From Elusimicrobiota bacterium (GTDB lineage Bacteria; Elusimicrobiota; Elusimicrobia; UBA1565; UBA9628), in contig JAGWRY010000412.1 of NCBI GenBank assembly GCA_028869495.1, positions 1-11,966 of the forward strand: a stretch of 11,966 bases of DNA. Direction: 5' to 3'. The position numbers and the translations under genes were made by a program. The notes under the pieces are model-generated. The model was not told the origin of the DNA. It saw only the letters and a program-made list of their open reading frames with translations, and did not search any database. This document shows positions 1 to 5,989 of the stretch, piece by piece; within the stretch, counting starts at the first letter, position 1; every line of letters begins with the position of its first letter.

Positions 1-1100
1 AGACGCTCGGCCTGTCCGACGGGGACGTGGTCTCGGTCCGCGTCGGAAGACGCGGCGTCGAGCTGCCGGTCCTGGTCCAGCCCGGCCAGGCGGCCGGGGC
101 CGTCTTCGCCGCGCTCGGCTACGGCCGGCAGGGCGACGTCGCCTCGGGCTGCGGCGCGAGCGCCTACCCGCTCGTCGCCGACGACGGTTCGTCGCCCTTC
201 CTCCGGACGGGGGTCTCCGTCTCCGGAACCGGCGCCCGGCGCCCGCTGATCCGCTCCCAGCAAGAGTTCGGCCTGCACGACCGCGACATCGTCCGTCTCT
301 GGACTCCCGACGAGTACGCGCGCCGCGCGAAGACGCCCGAGGACGCCGAGGCGCTGGCGACCCTCAACGACGAGCCGCGCTGGGGCGAGCACAAGTGGGG
401 GATGGCGATCGACCTCTCCGCCTGCGTCGGCTGCGCCGGCTGCCAGGTCGCCTGCCAGTCCGAGAACAACGTCGCGGTGGTCGGCCCCGAGCAGGCCGCG
501 CGCGGACGCAACATGCACTGGATCCGCAACGACGTCTACTACGTCGGATCCCCCGAGAATCCGCAGGTGGCCCACGAGGTCATGCTCTGCCAGCAGTGCG
601 ACGACGCGCCGTGCGAGCCCGTCTGCCCGGTCGCGGCCTCGGTGCACAGCGAGGACGGCCTCAACGAGCAGGTCTACAACCGCTGCGTCGGCGTCCGCTA
701 CTGCGAGGCCAACTGTCCGTACGGGGCGCGCCGCTTCAACTTCTTCGACTACACGAGCTCGATCCAGGATCCCGCCGAGCTCGCCTTCAACCCCGAGGTG
801 AGCGTCCGGCCGCGCGGCGTCGCCGAGAAGTGCACGTTCTGCGTCCAGCGCATCCGCAACGGCGAGCAGATCGCCAAGGACGAGGGGCGTCCGCTGCGCG
901 ACGGCGACATCCGACCGGCCTGCGCCGCCGCCTGCCCCGCCGAGGCGATCGTCTTCGGCGACCTGAAGGATCCGGACAGCCGCGTCTCGCGGCTGGCCCG
1001 CAGCGACCGGGGCTACAAGGTCCTCCGGGAGCTCGGTACCCGCCCCGCGGTCACCTATCTGGCCGAGCTGAAGAACCCGGCCGAGGAGAAGACGAATTGA
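1..1100 (+). CDS. actB: Alternative complex III iron-sulfur subunit ActB, C-terminal part (5' partial)
   Basis: Periplasm-side subunit of alternative complex III (quinol:cytochrome c oxidoreductase), often annotated as TAT-variant-translocated molybdopterin oxidoreductase. The frame is open from base 3 with no start, so the N-terminus (Tat signal and most of the molybdopterin-like domain) lies left of the window; the GTG at 27 is internal. The first 40 or so codons match the end of a MopB C-terminal domain. A ferredoxin-like domain follows with four cysteine groups: CVGCAGCQVAC (423-455), CQQCDDAPCEPVC (from 588), CVGVRYCEANC (from 684) and KCTFC with the paired CAAAC (831-845, 921-935). The third group has only three cysteines, as expected for the [3Fe-4S] site of ActB; the other groups should bind [4Fe-4S]. 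Family knowledge says the Mo cofactor is absent and the subunit passes electrons from ActC towards haem subunits. It ends at TGA 1098-1100, overlapping the start of actC. Confidence 0.93.
   Translation, partial: TLGLSDGDVVSVRVGRRGVELPVLVQPGQAAGAVFAALGYGRQGDVASGCGASAYPLVADDGSSPFLRTGVSVSGTGARRPLIRSQQEFGLHDRDIVRLWTPDEYARRAKTPEDAEALATLNDEPRWGEHKWGMAIDLSACVGCAGCQVACQSENNVAVVGPEQAARGRNMHWIRNDVYYVGSPENPQVAHEVMLCQQCDDAPCEPVCPVAASVHSEDGLNEQVYNRCVGVRYCEANCPYGARRFNFFDYTSSIQDPAELAFNPEVSVRPRGVAEKCTFCVQRIRNGEQIAKDEGRPLRDGDIRPACAAACPAEAIVFGDLKDPDSRVSRLARSDRGYKVLRELGTRPAVTYLAELKNPAEEKTN
1083..1088 (+). promoter_or_regulatory. Ribosome binding site for the TTG start of actC
   Basis: GAGGAG lies 8 bases before the TTG at 1097-1099. 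No ATG or better-placed GTG occurs in frame near the start of the conserved ActC sequence. This site and the TTGA overlap with the actB stop therefore decide the start. Confidence 0.65.
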
Positions 1101-2476
1101 GCTCCCTGCCCGAGTCTCTGCGCGAAAAGCCGTTGGTCGAGGGGCGCGTCACCCTCGCGGACCTCGACGAGCATGTCCAGAGCCTGAGCGAGACGAAACC
1201 CCCGAGGTCCTGGTACGTCGCCGTCGCGATCACGAGCCTGGTCGCGCTGATCGGCCTCGCGTCCGTCGGCTACATGGTCTCGCACGGGATCGGCACGATG
1301 GGCAACAACGAGCCCGTCGTCTGGGGCTTCCCGATCGTCAACTTCGTCTTCTGGGTCGGGATCGGCCACGCCGGGACGCTGATTTCCGTGATCCTGCTGC
1401 TCTACCGCCAGCGCTGGCGCAACGCGATCAGCCGGACCGCGGAGGCCGTGACCGTCTTCGCGTTCATCTGCGCGATGATGTTCCCGGCCATCCACATCGG
1501 CCGCCCGTGGATGCCGCACTGGCTGCTCCCGTACCCGAACTCGCGCGGCATGTGGATCGACTTCCGCTCCCCGCTGATCTGGGACGTGTTCGCGGTCTTC
1601 ACCTACTTCGGCGTGTCGATCCTCTTCTGGTACATGGGGCTGATCCCGGACCTGGCCTCCCTGCGCGGGCGCACGAAGAGCAAGGTCAAGCGCAAGGTGT
1701 TCGACCTGCTGAGCTGGGGCTGGGTCGGCGACGCCCGGCACTGGCTCCAGTACGAGAAGGCGTACCTGATCCTGGCCGGCCTGACGACGACGCTGGCCCT
1801 CAGCGTCCACAGCATCGTGTCGATGGACTTCGCGTCCTCGATCCTGCCCGGCTGGCACATGACGATCTTCCCGCCGTACTTCGTGGTCGGCGCGGCCTTC
1901 TCCGGCTTCGCCGGCGTCGTGATCGTCTTCGCGTTCGTGCGCACGACGCTGAAGCTGGAGGGCTACATCACCGAGCGGCACATGGATCTGCTCAACAAGA
2001 TGGTCCTGTTCCTGTCCTGCGTGATGACGTACTCCTACATCATGGAGGGTTTCACGGCCTGGTACAGCTCGAACGGCTACGTCCGCTACATCTTCGCGAA
2101 CTACGTCTTCGGCGACCAGTGGTGGGCGGGCTGCCTGACGATCTTCTGCAACTGCGTGCTGCCGCAGCTGCTCTGGTTCCCGAAGATGCGCCGCTCGGTG
2201 CCGGCGATGGTGACGGTCGCGGCCGGCGTGACGCTCGGGATGTGGTTCGAGAGGTACACGATCATCATCCTGTCCCTGCACCGCAGCTATCTCCCGGCGA
2301 CGTGGGGGACCTACCTGCCGACGCCGGTCGACTTCATGATCCTGCTCGGGTCCGTCGGGATCTTCCTGACCCTGCTCCTGCTGTTCCTGAGGAAGATGCC
2401 GATCATCGCGGCCTGGGAAGTGAAGCCCGACATCGTCCACTACCAAGCGAAGGGCGCGGAGGTCGAGCATGCGTAA
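1097..2476 (+). CDS. actC: Alternative complex III quinol-oxidising membrane subunit ActC (NrfD/PsrC family)
   Basis: Integral membrane subunit that carries the quinol site in characterised alternative complex III and contacts ActB; also annotated as polysulfide reductase NrfD. The product has 459 residues, the usual size. The start chosen is TTG at 1097, overlapping the actB stop as TTGA, with GAGGAG upstream; the open frame extends further left but that part is antisense-like noise inside actB. About 36 polar N-terminal residues precede roughly ten hydrophobic helices. Family-type features visible are IHIGRPW (His133) after the third helix, and a His/Asp pair in HSIVSMD (His238, Asp244) after the fifth; such polar residues near the periplasmic face are candidates for quinol binding and proton release (inference). 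It overlaps the next gene by 8 bases (ATGCGTAA), supporting tight coupling. Confidence 0.93.
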   Translation: MSSLPESLREKPLVEGRVTLADLDEHVQSLSETKPPRSWYVAVAITSLVALIGLASVGYMVSHGIGTMGNNEPVVWGFPIVNFVFWVGIGHAGTLISVILLLYRQRWRNAISRTAEAVTVFAFICAMMFPAIHIGRPWMPHWLLPYPNSRGMWIDFRSPLIWDVFAVFTYFGVSILFWYMGLIPDLASLRGRTKSKVKRKVFDLLSWGWVGDARHWLQYEKAYLILAGLTTTLALSVHSIVSMDFASSILPGWHMTIFPPYFVVGAAFSGFAGVVIVFAFVRTTLKLEGYITERHMDLLNKMVLFLSCVMTYSYIMEGFTAWYSSNGYVRYIFANYVFGDQWWAGCLTIFCNCVLPQLLWFPKMRRSVPAMVTVAAGVTLGMWFERYTIIILSLHRSYLPATWGTYLPTPVDFMILLGSVGIFLTLLLLFLRKMPIIAAWEVKPDIVHYQAKGAEVEHA

Positions 2477-3599
2477 GCCCGCGTACGGCGTGCTGGCCCT
2501 CTTCCCGAGCGCCGACGCCCTGCTGAAGGCGATCCCGAAGGTGAAGGCGAAGGGCTACGCGAAGCTCGAAGCCTACACCCCGTACCCGGTGCACGGTCTC
2601 GACGCGGCGCTGGGCCTGCCGGAGTCCAAGCTCGGGATCCTGGTCTTCCTGATGGCCGCCTTCGGCGCGGTCGGCGTCTTCGCCTTCGAGTGGTGGGCCA
2701 ACGCCGTCAACTACCCGCTGCTGACGGACGGCAAGAACGCCTTCAGCTGGCCGGCCTGGATCCCGCCCACGCTGGAGGGCTCGATCTTCCTCGGGACGTT
2801 CACGGCGGCGCTGGCGATGCTCTTCGTCTTCAACGAGCTGCCGTTCTTCGGCCACCCGCTCCTGAAGAGCCCGGCGATCGACGAGATCACGCGCGACCGC
2901 TTCGGCCTGCTGATCGTCCCGTCGGGCGCCTCGTTCGACGAGGCGGACGCCGCGGCGGCCCTGCGCGCGGCGGGCGGCGCCGCGGTCGAGACCCTGCCCG
3001 CCCCGAGCGACGAGAAGCCGGACGCCGCGTGGTGGACGCGGACCGCGCTGGCGATCGCGGCGGCGTGCGCCGTCGCGGGCGGCGCGACGGCCTTCGCGAT
3101 CCGGGTCTTCCCGACGGTGAAGCCGATGGTCAACATGGAGGTCCAGCCGCGGCTCGACGCGCAGGAGCCGGACCCGTTCTTCGCGAACGGGCGAGGGATG
3201 CGCCTGCCGCCCGAAGGGACCGTTCCCCGAGGCGAGCTGCCGATCCTCGTCGCGAACCTCGACGCGGGGGGGCGGGTGCTGATCGATCCGCTCCCCGTCA
3301 CCGCGCGCGTGCTCGAGCGCGGGCGGCGCCAGTTCGACCTGCACTGCGCGGTCTGCCACGACCGACTCGGGACGGGGCGCGCGCGCCTGAGCTCCGTTTA
3401 CTCGGCCAAGCCCGCCGACCTGCAGTCCTCGACGATGCGCCGGATGGCGGACGGAGCGCTGTACTGGGTGATCTCGCGGGGCTACAACACGATGCCCGCC
3501 TATGCGGCGGACGTCTCGCCGGACGACCGCTGGGCGATCGTCCGCTACATCCGGGCGCTCCAGCGTTCGCAGGACGCCCCCGAGAGGGACTTGAAATGA
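2469..3599 (+). CDS. actDE: ActD-ActE fusion: DUF3341 membrane domain joined to monoheme cytochrome c
   Basis: A 376-residue protein that joins two alternative complex III subunits normally described as separate. Residues 1 to about 185 match ActD (DUF3341): a soluble N-terminal domain starting MRKPAYGVLALF, two membrane helices (about 55-76 and 105-126) and a short soluble part. A third helix (about 192-213) leads into an ActE-type cytochrome c domain, with haem motif CAVCH (Cys293, Cys296, His297; bases 3345-3359) and a probable distal ligand Met342 in NTMPAY. In separate ActE proteins a lipoprotein signal usually anchors the cytochrome; here the third helix would do this and place the haem in the periplasm. 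The ATG at 2469 has GGAGG six bases upstream and overlaps actC by 8 bases. No stop or frameshift separates the two halves. Expected role: electron exit from the complex. Confidence 0.92.
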   Translation: MRKPAYGVLALFPSADALLKAIPKVKAKGYAKLEAYTPYPVHGLDAALGLPESKLGILVFLMAAFGAVGVFAFEWWANAVNYPLLTDGKNAFSWPAWIPPTLEGSIFLGTFTAALAMLFVFNELPFFGHPLLKSPAIDEITRDRFGLLIVPSGASFDEADAAAALRAAGGAAVETLPAPSDEKPDAAWWTRTALAIAAACAVAGGATAFAIRVFPTVKPMVNMEVQPRLDAQEPDPFFANGRGMRLPPEGTVPRGELPILVANLDAGGRVLIDPLPVTARVLERGRRQFDLHCAVCHDRLGTGRARLSSVYSAKPADLQSSTMRRMADGALYWVISRGYNTMPAYAADVSPDDRWAIVRYIRALQRSQDAPERDLK

Positions 3600-4753
3600 G
3601 CGCGGCGACGACGAATCGGAGGGCGCGGGCCCTGTGGGCCGCGGCGGCGATCGGGGCGGTCGGCGTGGCGGCCACCTACGTGCTGGACGGGGCGCCGCGC
3701 TTCTGGGCCAACTGGCTGGTCTGGTTCGTCATCCTGGCCTGCGTCGCCCTCGGCACGCTCTTTCTCGTCGCCCTCCAGCACATCACGGGTTCGCTCTGGA
3801 GCGTGCCCCTGCGGCGCGTCCCGGAGCGGATCGCCGCGCTGACCCCGTGGCTCGTGCCGATAGCTGCGGTCGCGCTGTTCTCGTTGCCCGCCGTCTTCTC
3901 GTGGACCCAGCCCGGCGCCGACAAGATCACGCCGCTCGTGCTGAAGTCCGCCTGGCTCAACTACCCCTTCTTCATCCTGCGCCTGGCGGCGTGTCTGGCG
4001 ATCTGGGTGCTGTCCTACCGCCTGCTGATCACGCGCTCCCTGCGCCAGGACGAGACGAAGGACCCGAAGGTCACGGTCTCGATCCGGCGCTTCGCGCCGG
4101 CCTTCATGATCCTGCTGGCCCTGACGATCACTGTCTTCGCCTTCGACTGGGTCTCCAGCCTCGAGGCGGCGTGGTACAGCGACATGTTCGGCGTCTACCT
4201 GTTCGCGGGGGCGGTGACGTCCGCGGTCGCGGCGACGACGCTCGGCGTCATCTACCTGCATCGGCGCGGGCGCCTGCCCGGGGTGACCGACGACCACCTG
4301 TACAACCTCGGGGGACTGATGTTCGGGTTCACGATCTTCTGGGGCTACATCGCGTTCTCGCAGTACCTGCTCCAGTGGTACGCGAACCTGCCGGAGGAGG
4401 TCTTCTGGTTCCAGCAGAGGACCTCGGGGAAGATGGAAGGCGTCTTCATCCTTCTGATGGCCGGGCACTTCTTCGTGCCGTTCCTGGGGCTGATGACGAG
4501 GAGCGACAAGAAGAACTGGCGGCGCCTGCGGGGGATCGCGATCTGGGTCCTGCTGATGGAGTTCGTCGACGTCTTCTGGCTGATCTCGCCGATCCAGGGG
4601 CGGGGGCTGCACCTGAGCTGGCCGGAGGCGGCGTTCGCGCTGTTCTTCCTGTCGGCGGGCCTGCTGGTGATCTTGCGCGCGATGAACAGGGGAGAGGACA
4701 TGCCCGTCGGGGACCCCTTCCTTGCGGACGGGCTCAAATTCCATCTCCGATGA
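3596..4753 (+). CDS. actF: Alternative complex III membrane subunit ActF (NrfD-like)
   Basis: Second NrfD-like integral membrane subunit of alternative complex III, 385 residues. In solved complexes ActF pairs with ActC in the membrane; whether it takes part in proton movement or is mainly structural is debated. About ten hydrophobic helices are visible, from residue 11 to near the C-terminus. Recognisable ActF-type stretches include FAFDWVSSLEAAWYSDMFG, FWGYIAFSQYLLQWYANLPEE, and the late segment AGHFFVPF. The ATG at 3596 overlaps the actDE stop as ATGA, with an AGGGA ribosome binding site six bases upstream; the longer open frame to the left is noise. It overlaps the following cytochrome gene in the same way. 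ActC and ActF share fold, but the order in the operon and the FDW/SQYLLQWYAN pattern favour ActF here. Confidence 0.92.
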   Translation: MSAATTNRRARALWAAAAIGAVGVAATYVLDGAPRFWANWLVWFVILACVALGTLFLVALQHITGSLWSVPLRRVPERIAALTPWLVPIAAVALFSLPAVFSWTQPGADKITPLVLKSAWLNYPFFILRLAACLAIWVLSYRLLITRSLRQDETKDPKVTVSIRRFAPAFMILLALTITVFAFDWVSSLEAAWYSDMFGVYLFAGAVTSAVAATTLGVIYLHRRGRLPGVTDDHLYNLGGLMFGFTIFWGYIAFSQYLLQWYANLPEEVFWFQQRTSGKMEGVFILLMAGHFFVPFLGLMTRSDKKNWRRLRGIAIWVLLMEFVDVFWLISPIQGRGLHLSWPEAAFALFFLSAGLLVILRAMNRGEDMPVGDPFLADGLKFHLR

Positions 4754-5652
4754 AGAACGACAGCGTGTCGCAGGACGCGAAGATCGTCACCGCGGCCGGG
4801 GGCGCCCTCGCGGCGGTCGTCCTGGCCGGCGTCGTCGGGGCGCTGTTCATGCGCGGACGCGGGGCCTACGGCCCGACCTACCGGGAGGCGACCGCGGACG
4901 CGCCCGCCGATCCCACCGTCTTCGAGAACGTGCGAGGGAAGATGGAGAGCTCGGGCGGCGCCGCCCAGTTGCTGTCCGTCACGCCCGAGACGCTGGCGCG
5001 CGGGAAGGCCCTGTTCGCCGACTCCTGCGCGGGCTGCCACGGCGAAGGCGGCCAGGCGAACACTCCTGTCGCGGCCGTCATGCACCCGGCCCCCCGGGAC
5101 CTGACGAGCCCCCGGGGCTGGACGCGAGGCTATACGCTCGCCGCGATCTATCAGACGCTGAGCGAGGGCGTCTCCGGGACGGGCATGGCCTCCTTCGACA
5201 CCCTGCCGCCCGCGGACCGCTTCGCGCTGGCCCACTACGTGCAGTCTCTCGGCCGGTTCGACCACAAGGACGACCTTGCCGCCGAGGCGAAGCTCCTCGA
5301 CGCGAAGTACCATTTGGGCAAGATGGTCCGCGGACCCAACAAGGTCTCGGTTCCCGTCGTCATGGCGCACATGGCGGCCGAGTACGACGCGCCGGGCGCG
5401 ATCGTCCTGCCTCCCGCCTCCGACGTCAGTCCCGGAGCGCGGCTGTGCCGCCGGCTGGTCGCGGACCCGGCCCGGGCCGCCGACGTCCTCGCGCAGGTCC
5501 CGGGCTGGCGCGAGAAGCTGGATGTCTTTGCCGAAACCGTGATGGCCGGCGCCCCGGGCAACGGCTTCGAACCGGCCGCGGCCGTGCTGACGCGGGCGCG
5601 GTGGCGAACCTTCCAGGCGGAACTCGCCGCTCGCACGCCCGTCCGCCGTTAG
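4750..5652 (+). CDS. Membrane-anchored monoheme cytochrome c, last gene of the ACIII operon
   Basis: A 300-residue protein with one uncleaved-looking N-terminal helix (about 12-34), then a class I cytochrome c domain (about 78-168) with haem motif CAGCH (Cys93, Cys96, His97; from base 5026) and a likely distal ligand Met146 in GTGMASF. Residues 170-300 form a soluble tail rich in Ala, Arg and Asp with no second CXXCH; I do not recognise it. The ATG overlaps the actF stop as ATGA. No clear ribosome binding site is seen, so translation probably depends on coupling. The position suggests it takes electrons from the actDE cytochrome domain and hands them to a terminal oxidase, or acts as an extra ACIII subunit; this is inferred. 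It is not ActA, which is multihaem and normally first in the operon. Confidence 0.85.
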   Translation: MKNDSVSQDAKIVTAAGGALAAVVLAGVVGALFMRGRGAYGPTYREATADAPADPTVFENVRGKMESSGGAAQLLSVTPETLARGKALFADSCAGCHGEGGQANTPVAAVMHPAPRDLTSPRGWTRGYTLAAIYQTLSEGVSGTGMASFDTLPPADRFALAHYVQSLGRFDHKDDLAAEAKLLDAKYHLGKMVRGPNKVSVPVVMAHMAAEYDAPGAIVLPPASDVSPGARLCRRLVADPARAADVLAQVPGWREKLDVFAETVMAGAPGNGFEPAAAVLTRARWRTFQAELAARTPVRR

Positions 5653-5682
5653 AGAAAAGCCCGCGCCGAGCGTCCGGCGGAA

Positions 5683-5868
5683 TCACGCGCGGCGGGAGTC
5701 CGTCGCGGTGGCCCGAGGCGTCTCGTCCTCCGCGCTTTCCTTGAACCCCTTTTTGAACATGTTGACAGCGCGGCCGAGCTGGCGCGCGAACTCGGGAATC
5801 TTGCCGGGGCCGAAGAGCACCAGCGCGATGACGGCGATGATGATGATCTTGTCCGGTCCGAAGTCCAT
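5683..5868 (-). CDS. tatA: Twin-arginine translocase subunit TatA/TatE
   Basis: A 61-residue protein with the full TatA plan: a short N-terminus, one membrane helix (about residues 8-18), the hinge FGPGKIPEFARQLG, an amphipathic helix ending in MFKKGFKE, and a charged tail. TatA oligomers form the size-variable element of the Tat system that moves folded proteins across the inner membrane; TatB and TatC are not in the window. The hinge and FKKG signature favour TatA/E over TatB. The ATG has GGGGAGG five bases upstream (5874-5880) and a near-perfect -10 box just beyond. The gene is monocistronic here and converges on the ACIII operon with a 30-bp gap. Its closeness to actB, whose relatives carry Tat-type signals, suggests a role in exporting that subunit; this link is inferred from position. 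Confidence 0.92.
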   Translation of the reverse strand: MDFGPDKIIIIAVIALVLFGPGKIPEFARQLGRAVNMFKKGFKESAEDETPRATATDSRRA

Positions 5869-5892
5869 GCGAACCTCCCCGAGGGTTTTTTA

Positions 5893-5898
5893 ATTATA
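5893..5898 (-). promoter_or_regulatory. Predicted -10 box of the tatA promoter
   Basis: The minus strand reads TATAAT here, a perfect sigma-70 type -10 box in a very GC-rich setting. Transcription would start near 5886-5888, giving a leader of about 20 bases that contains the GGGGAGG ribosome binding site. The segment at -35 spacing (5916-5921, GCGCCG on the minus strand) does not match consensus; it forms one arm of a small dyad, so an activator or weak -35 is possible. Confidence 0.55.
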
Positions 5899-5915
5899 CC
5901 GCGAGGCGGCCTCTC

Positions 5916-5949
5916 CGGCGCATAATCCGCGCCGTGTTGTTGCGCGCAA
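5916..5949. repeat. Two short dyads in the tatA / efflux divergent region
   Basis: CGGCGC (5916-5921) pairs with GCGCCG (5929-5934) across a 7-base AT-rich spacer. TTGCGCGCAA (5940-5949) is a perfect 10-base palindrome that contains the proposed -35 of the efflux promoter. Both are visible directly. They may be protein binding sites, but short palindromes of this composition also arise by chance in GC-rich DNA. Confidence 0.35.
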
Positions 5950-5968
5950 GGATCGGGCGTGCTATGAT
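5940..5968 (+). promoter_or_regulatory. Predicted promoter of the TolC-RND operon
   Basis: A -10 box TATGAT (5963-5968, five of six to consensus) lies 17 bases after TTGCGC (5940-5945, only TTG matching). Transcription would start near 5975, inside the TetR-type operator. The resulting leader is only about 15 bases and has no Shine-Dalgarno sequence. Confidence 0.5.
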
Positions 5969-5969
5969 T

Positions 5970-5987
5970 TGACTGACCAATCAGTCA
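5970..5987. promoter_or_regulatory. TetR/AcrR-type operator at the efflux operon start
   Basis: TGACTGACCAATCAGTCA has perfect 7-base arms (TGACTGA / TCAGTCA) around CCAA. It begins one base after the -10 box and ends two bases before the ATG at 5990, so a bound repressor would cover the transcription start. Palindromes with TGAC/GTCA half-sites in this position are typical of TetR-family repressors controlling efflux genes. No such regulator is encoded in the window, so the binding protein is inferred. Confidence 0.6.
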
Positions 5988-5989
5988 TT

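Noticed and set aside
395..1096. Leftward extension of the actC reading frame, open from 395.
   Set aside because: It lies inside actB in another frame and reads as Arg/Pro-rich noise; conserved ActC sequence starts only after the TTG at 1097. The same holds for extensions of actF, the last cytochrome and the RND gene.
5642..5681. Inverted repeat TCCGCCG / CGGCGGA between the cytochrome and tatA stops, a possible terminator.
   Set aside because: The loop is 26 bases and there is no T-run on either side, so intrinsic termination is not supported.
5872..5891. Small stem AACCTC / GAGG(G)TT followed by six T on the plus strand, terminator-like for ACIII transcripts reading through tatA.
   Set aside because: The stem has only about six pairs with a bulge, and the elements are better explained as the tatA ribosome binding site and leader.
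5708..5893. A 61-codon plus-strand frame opposite tatA.
   Set aside because: It has a GTG/ATG-type start without ribosome site or recognisable domain, while the minus strand encodes a textbook TatA with promoter and Shine-Dalgarno.
5921..5926. CATAAT as an alternative -10 box for the efflux operon.
   Set aside because: Nothing resembling a -35 lies 16-18 bases upstream; TATGAT at 5963 is better placed relative to the operator and gene.
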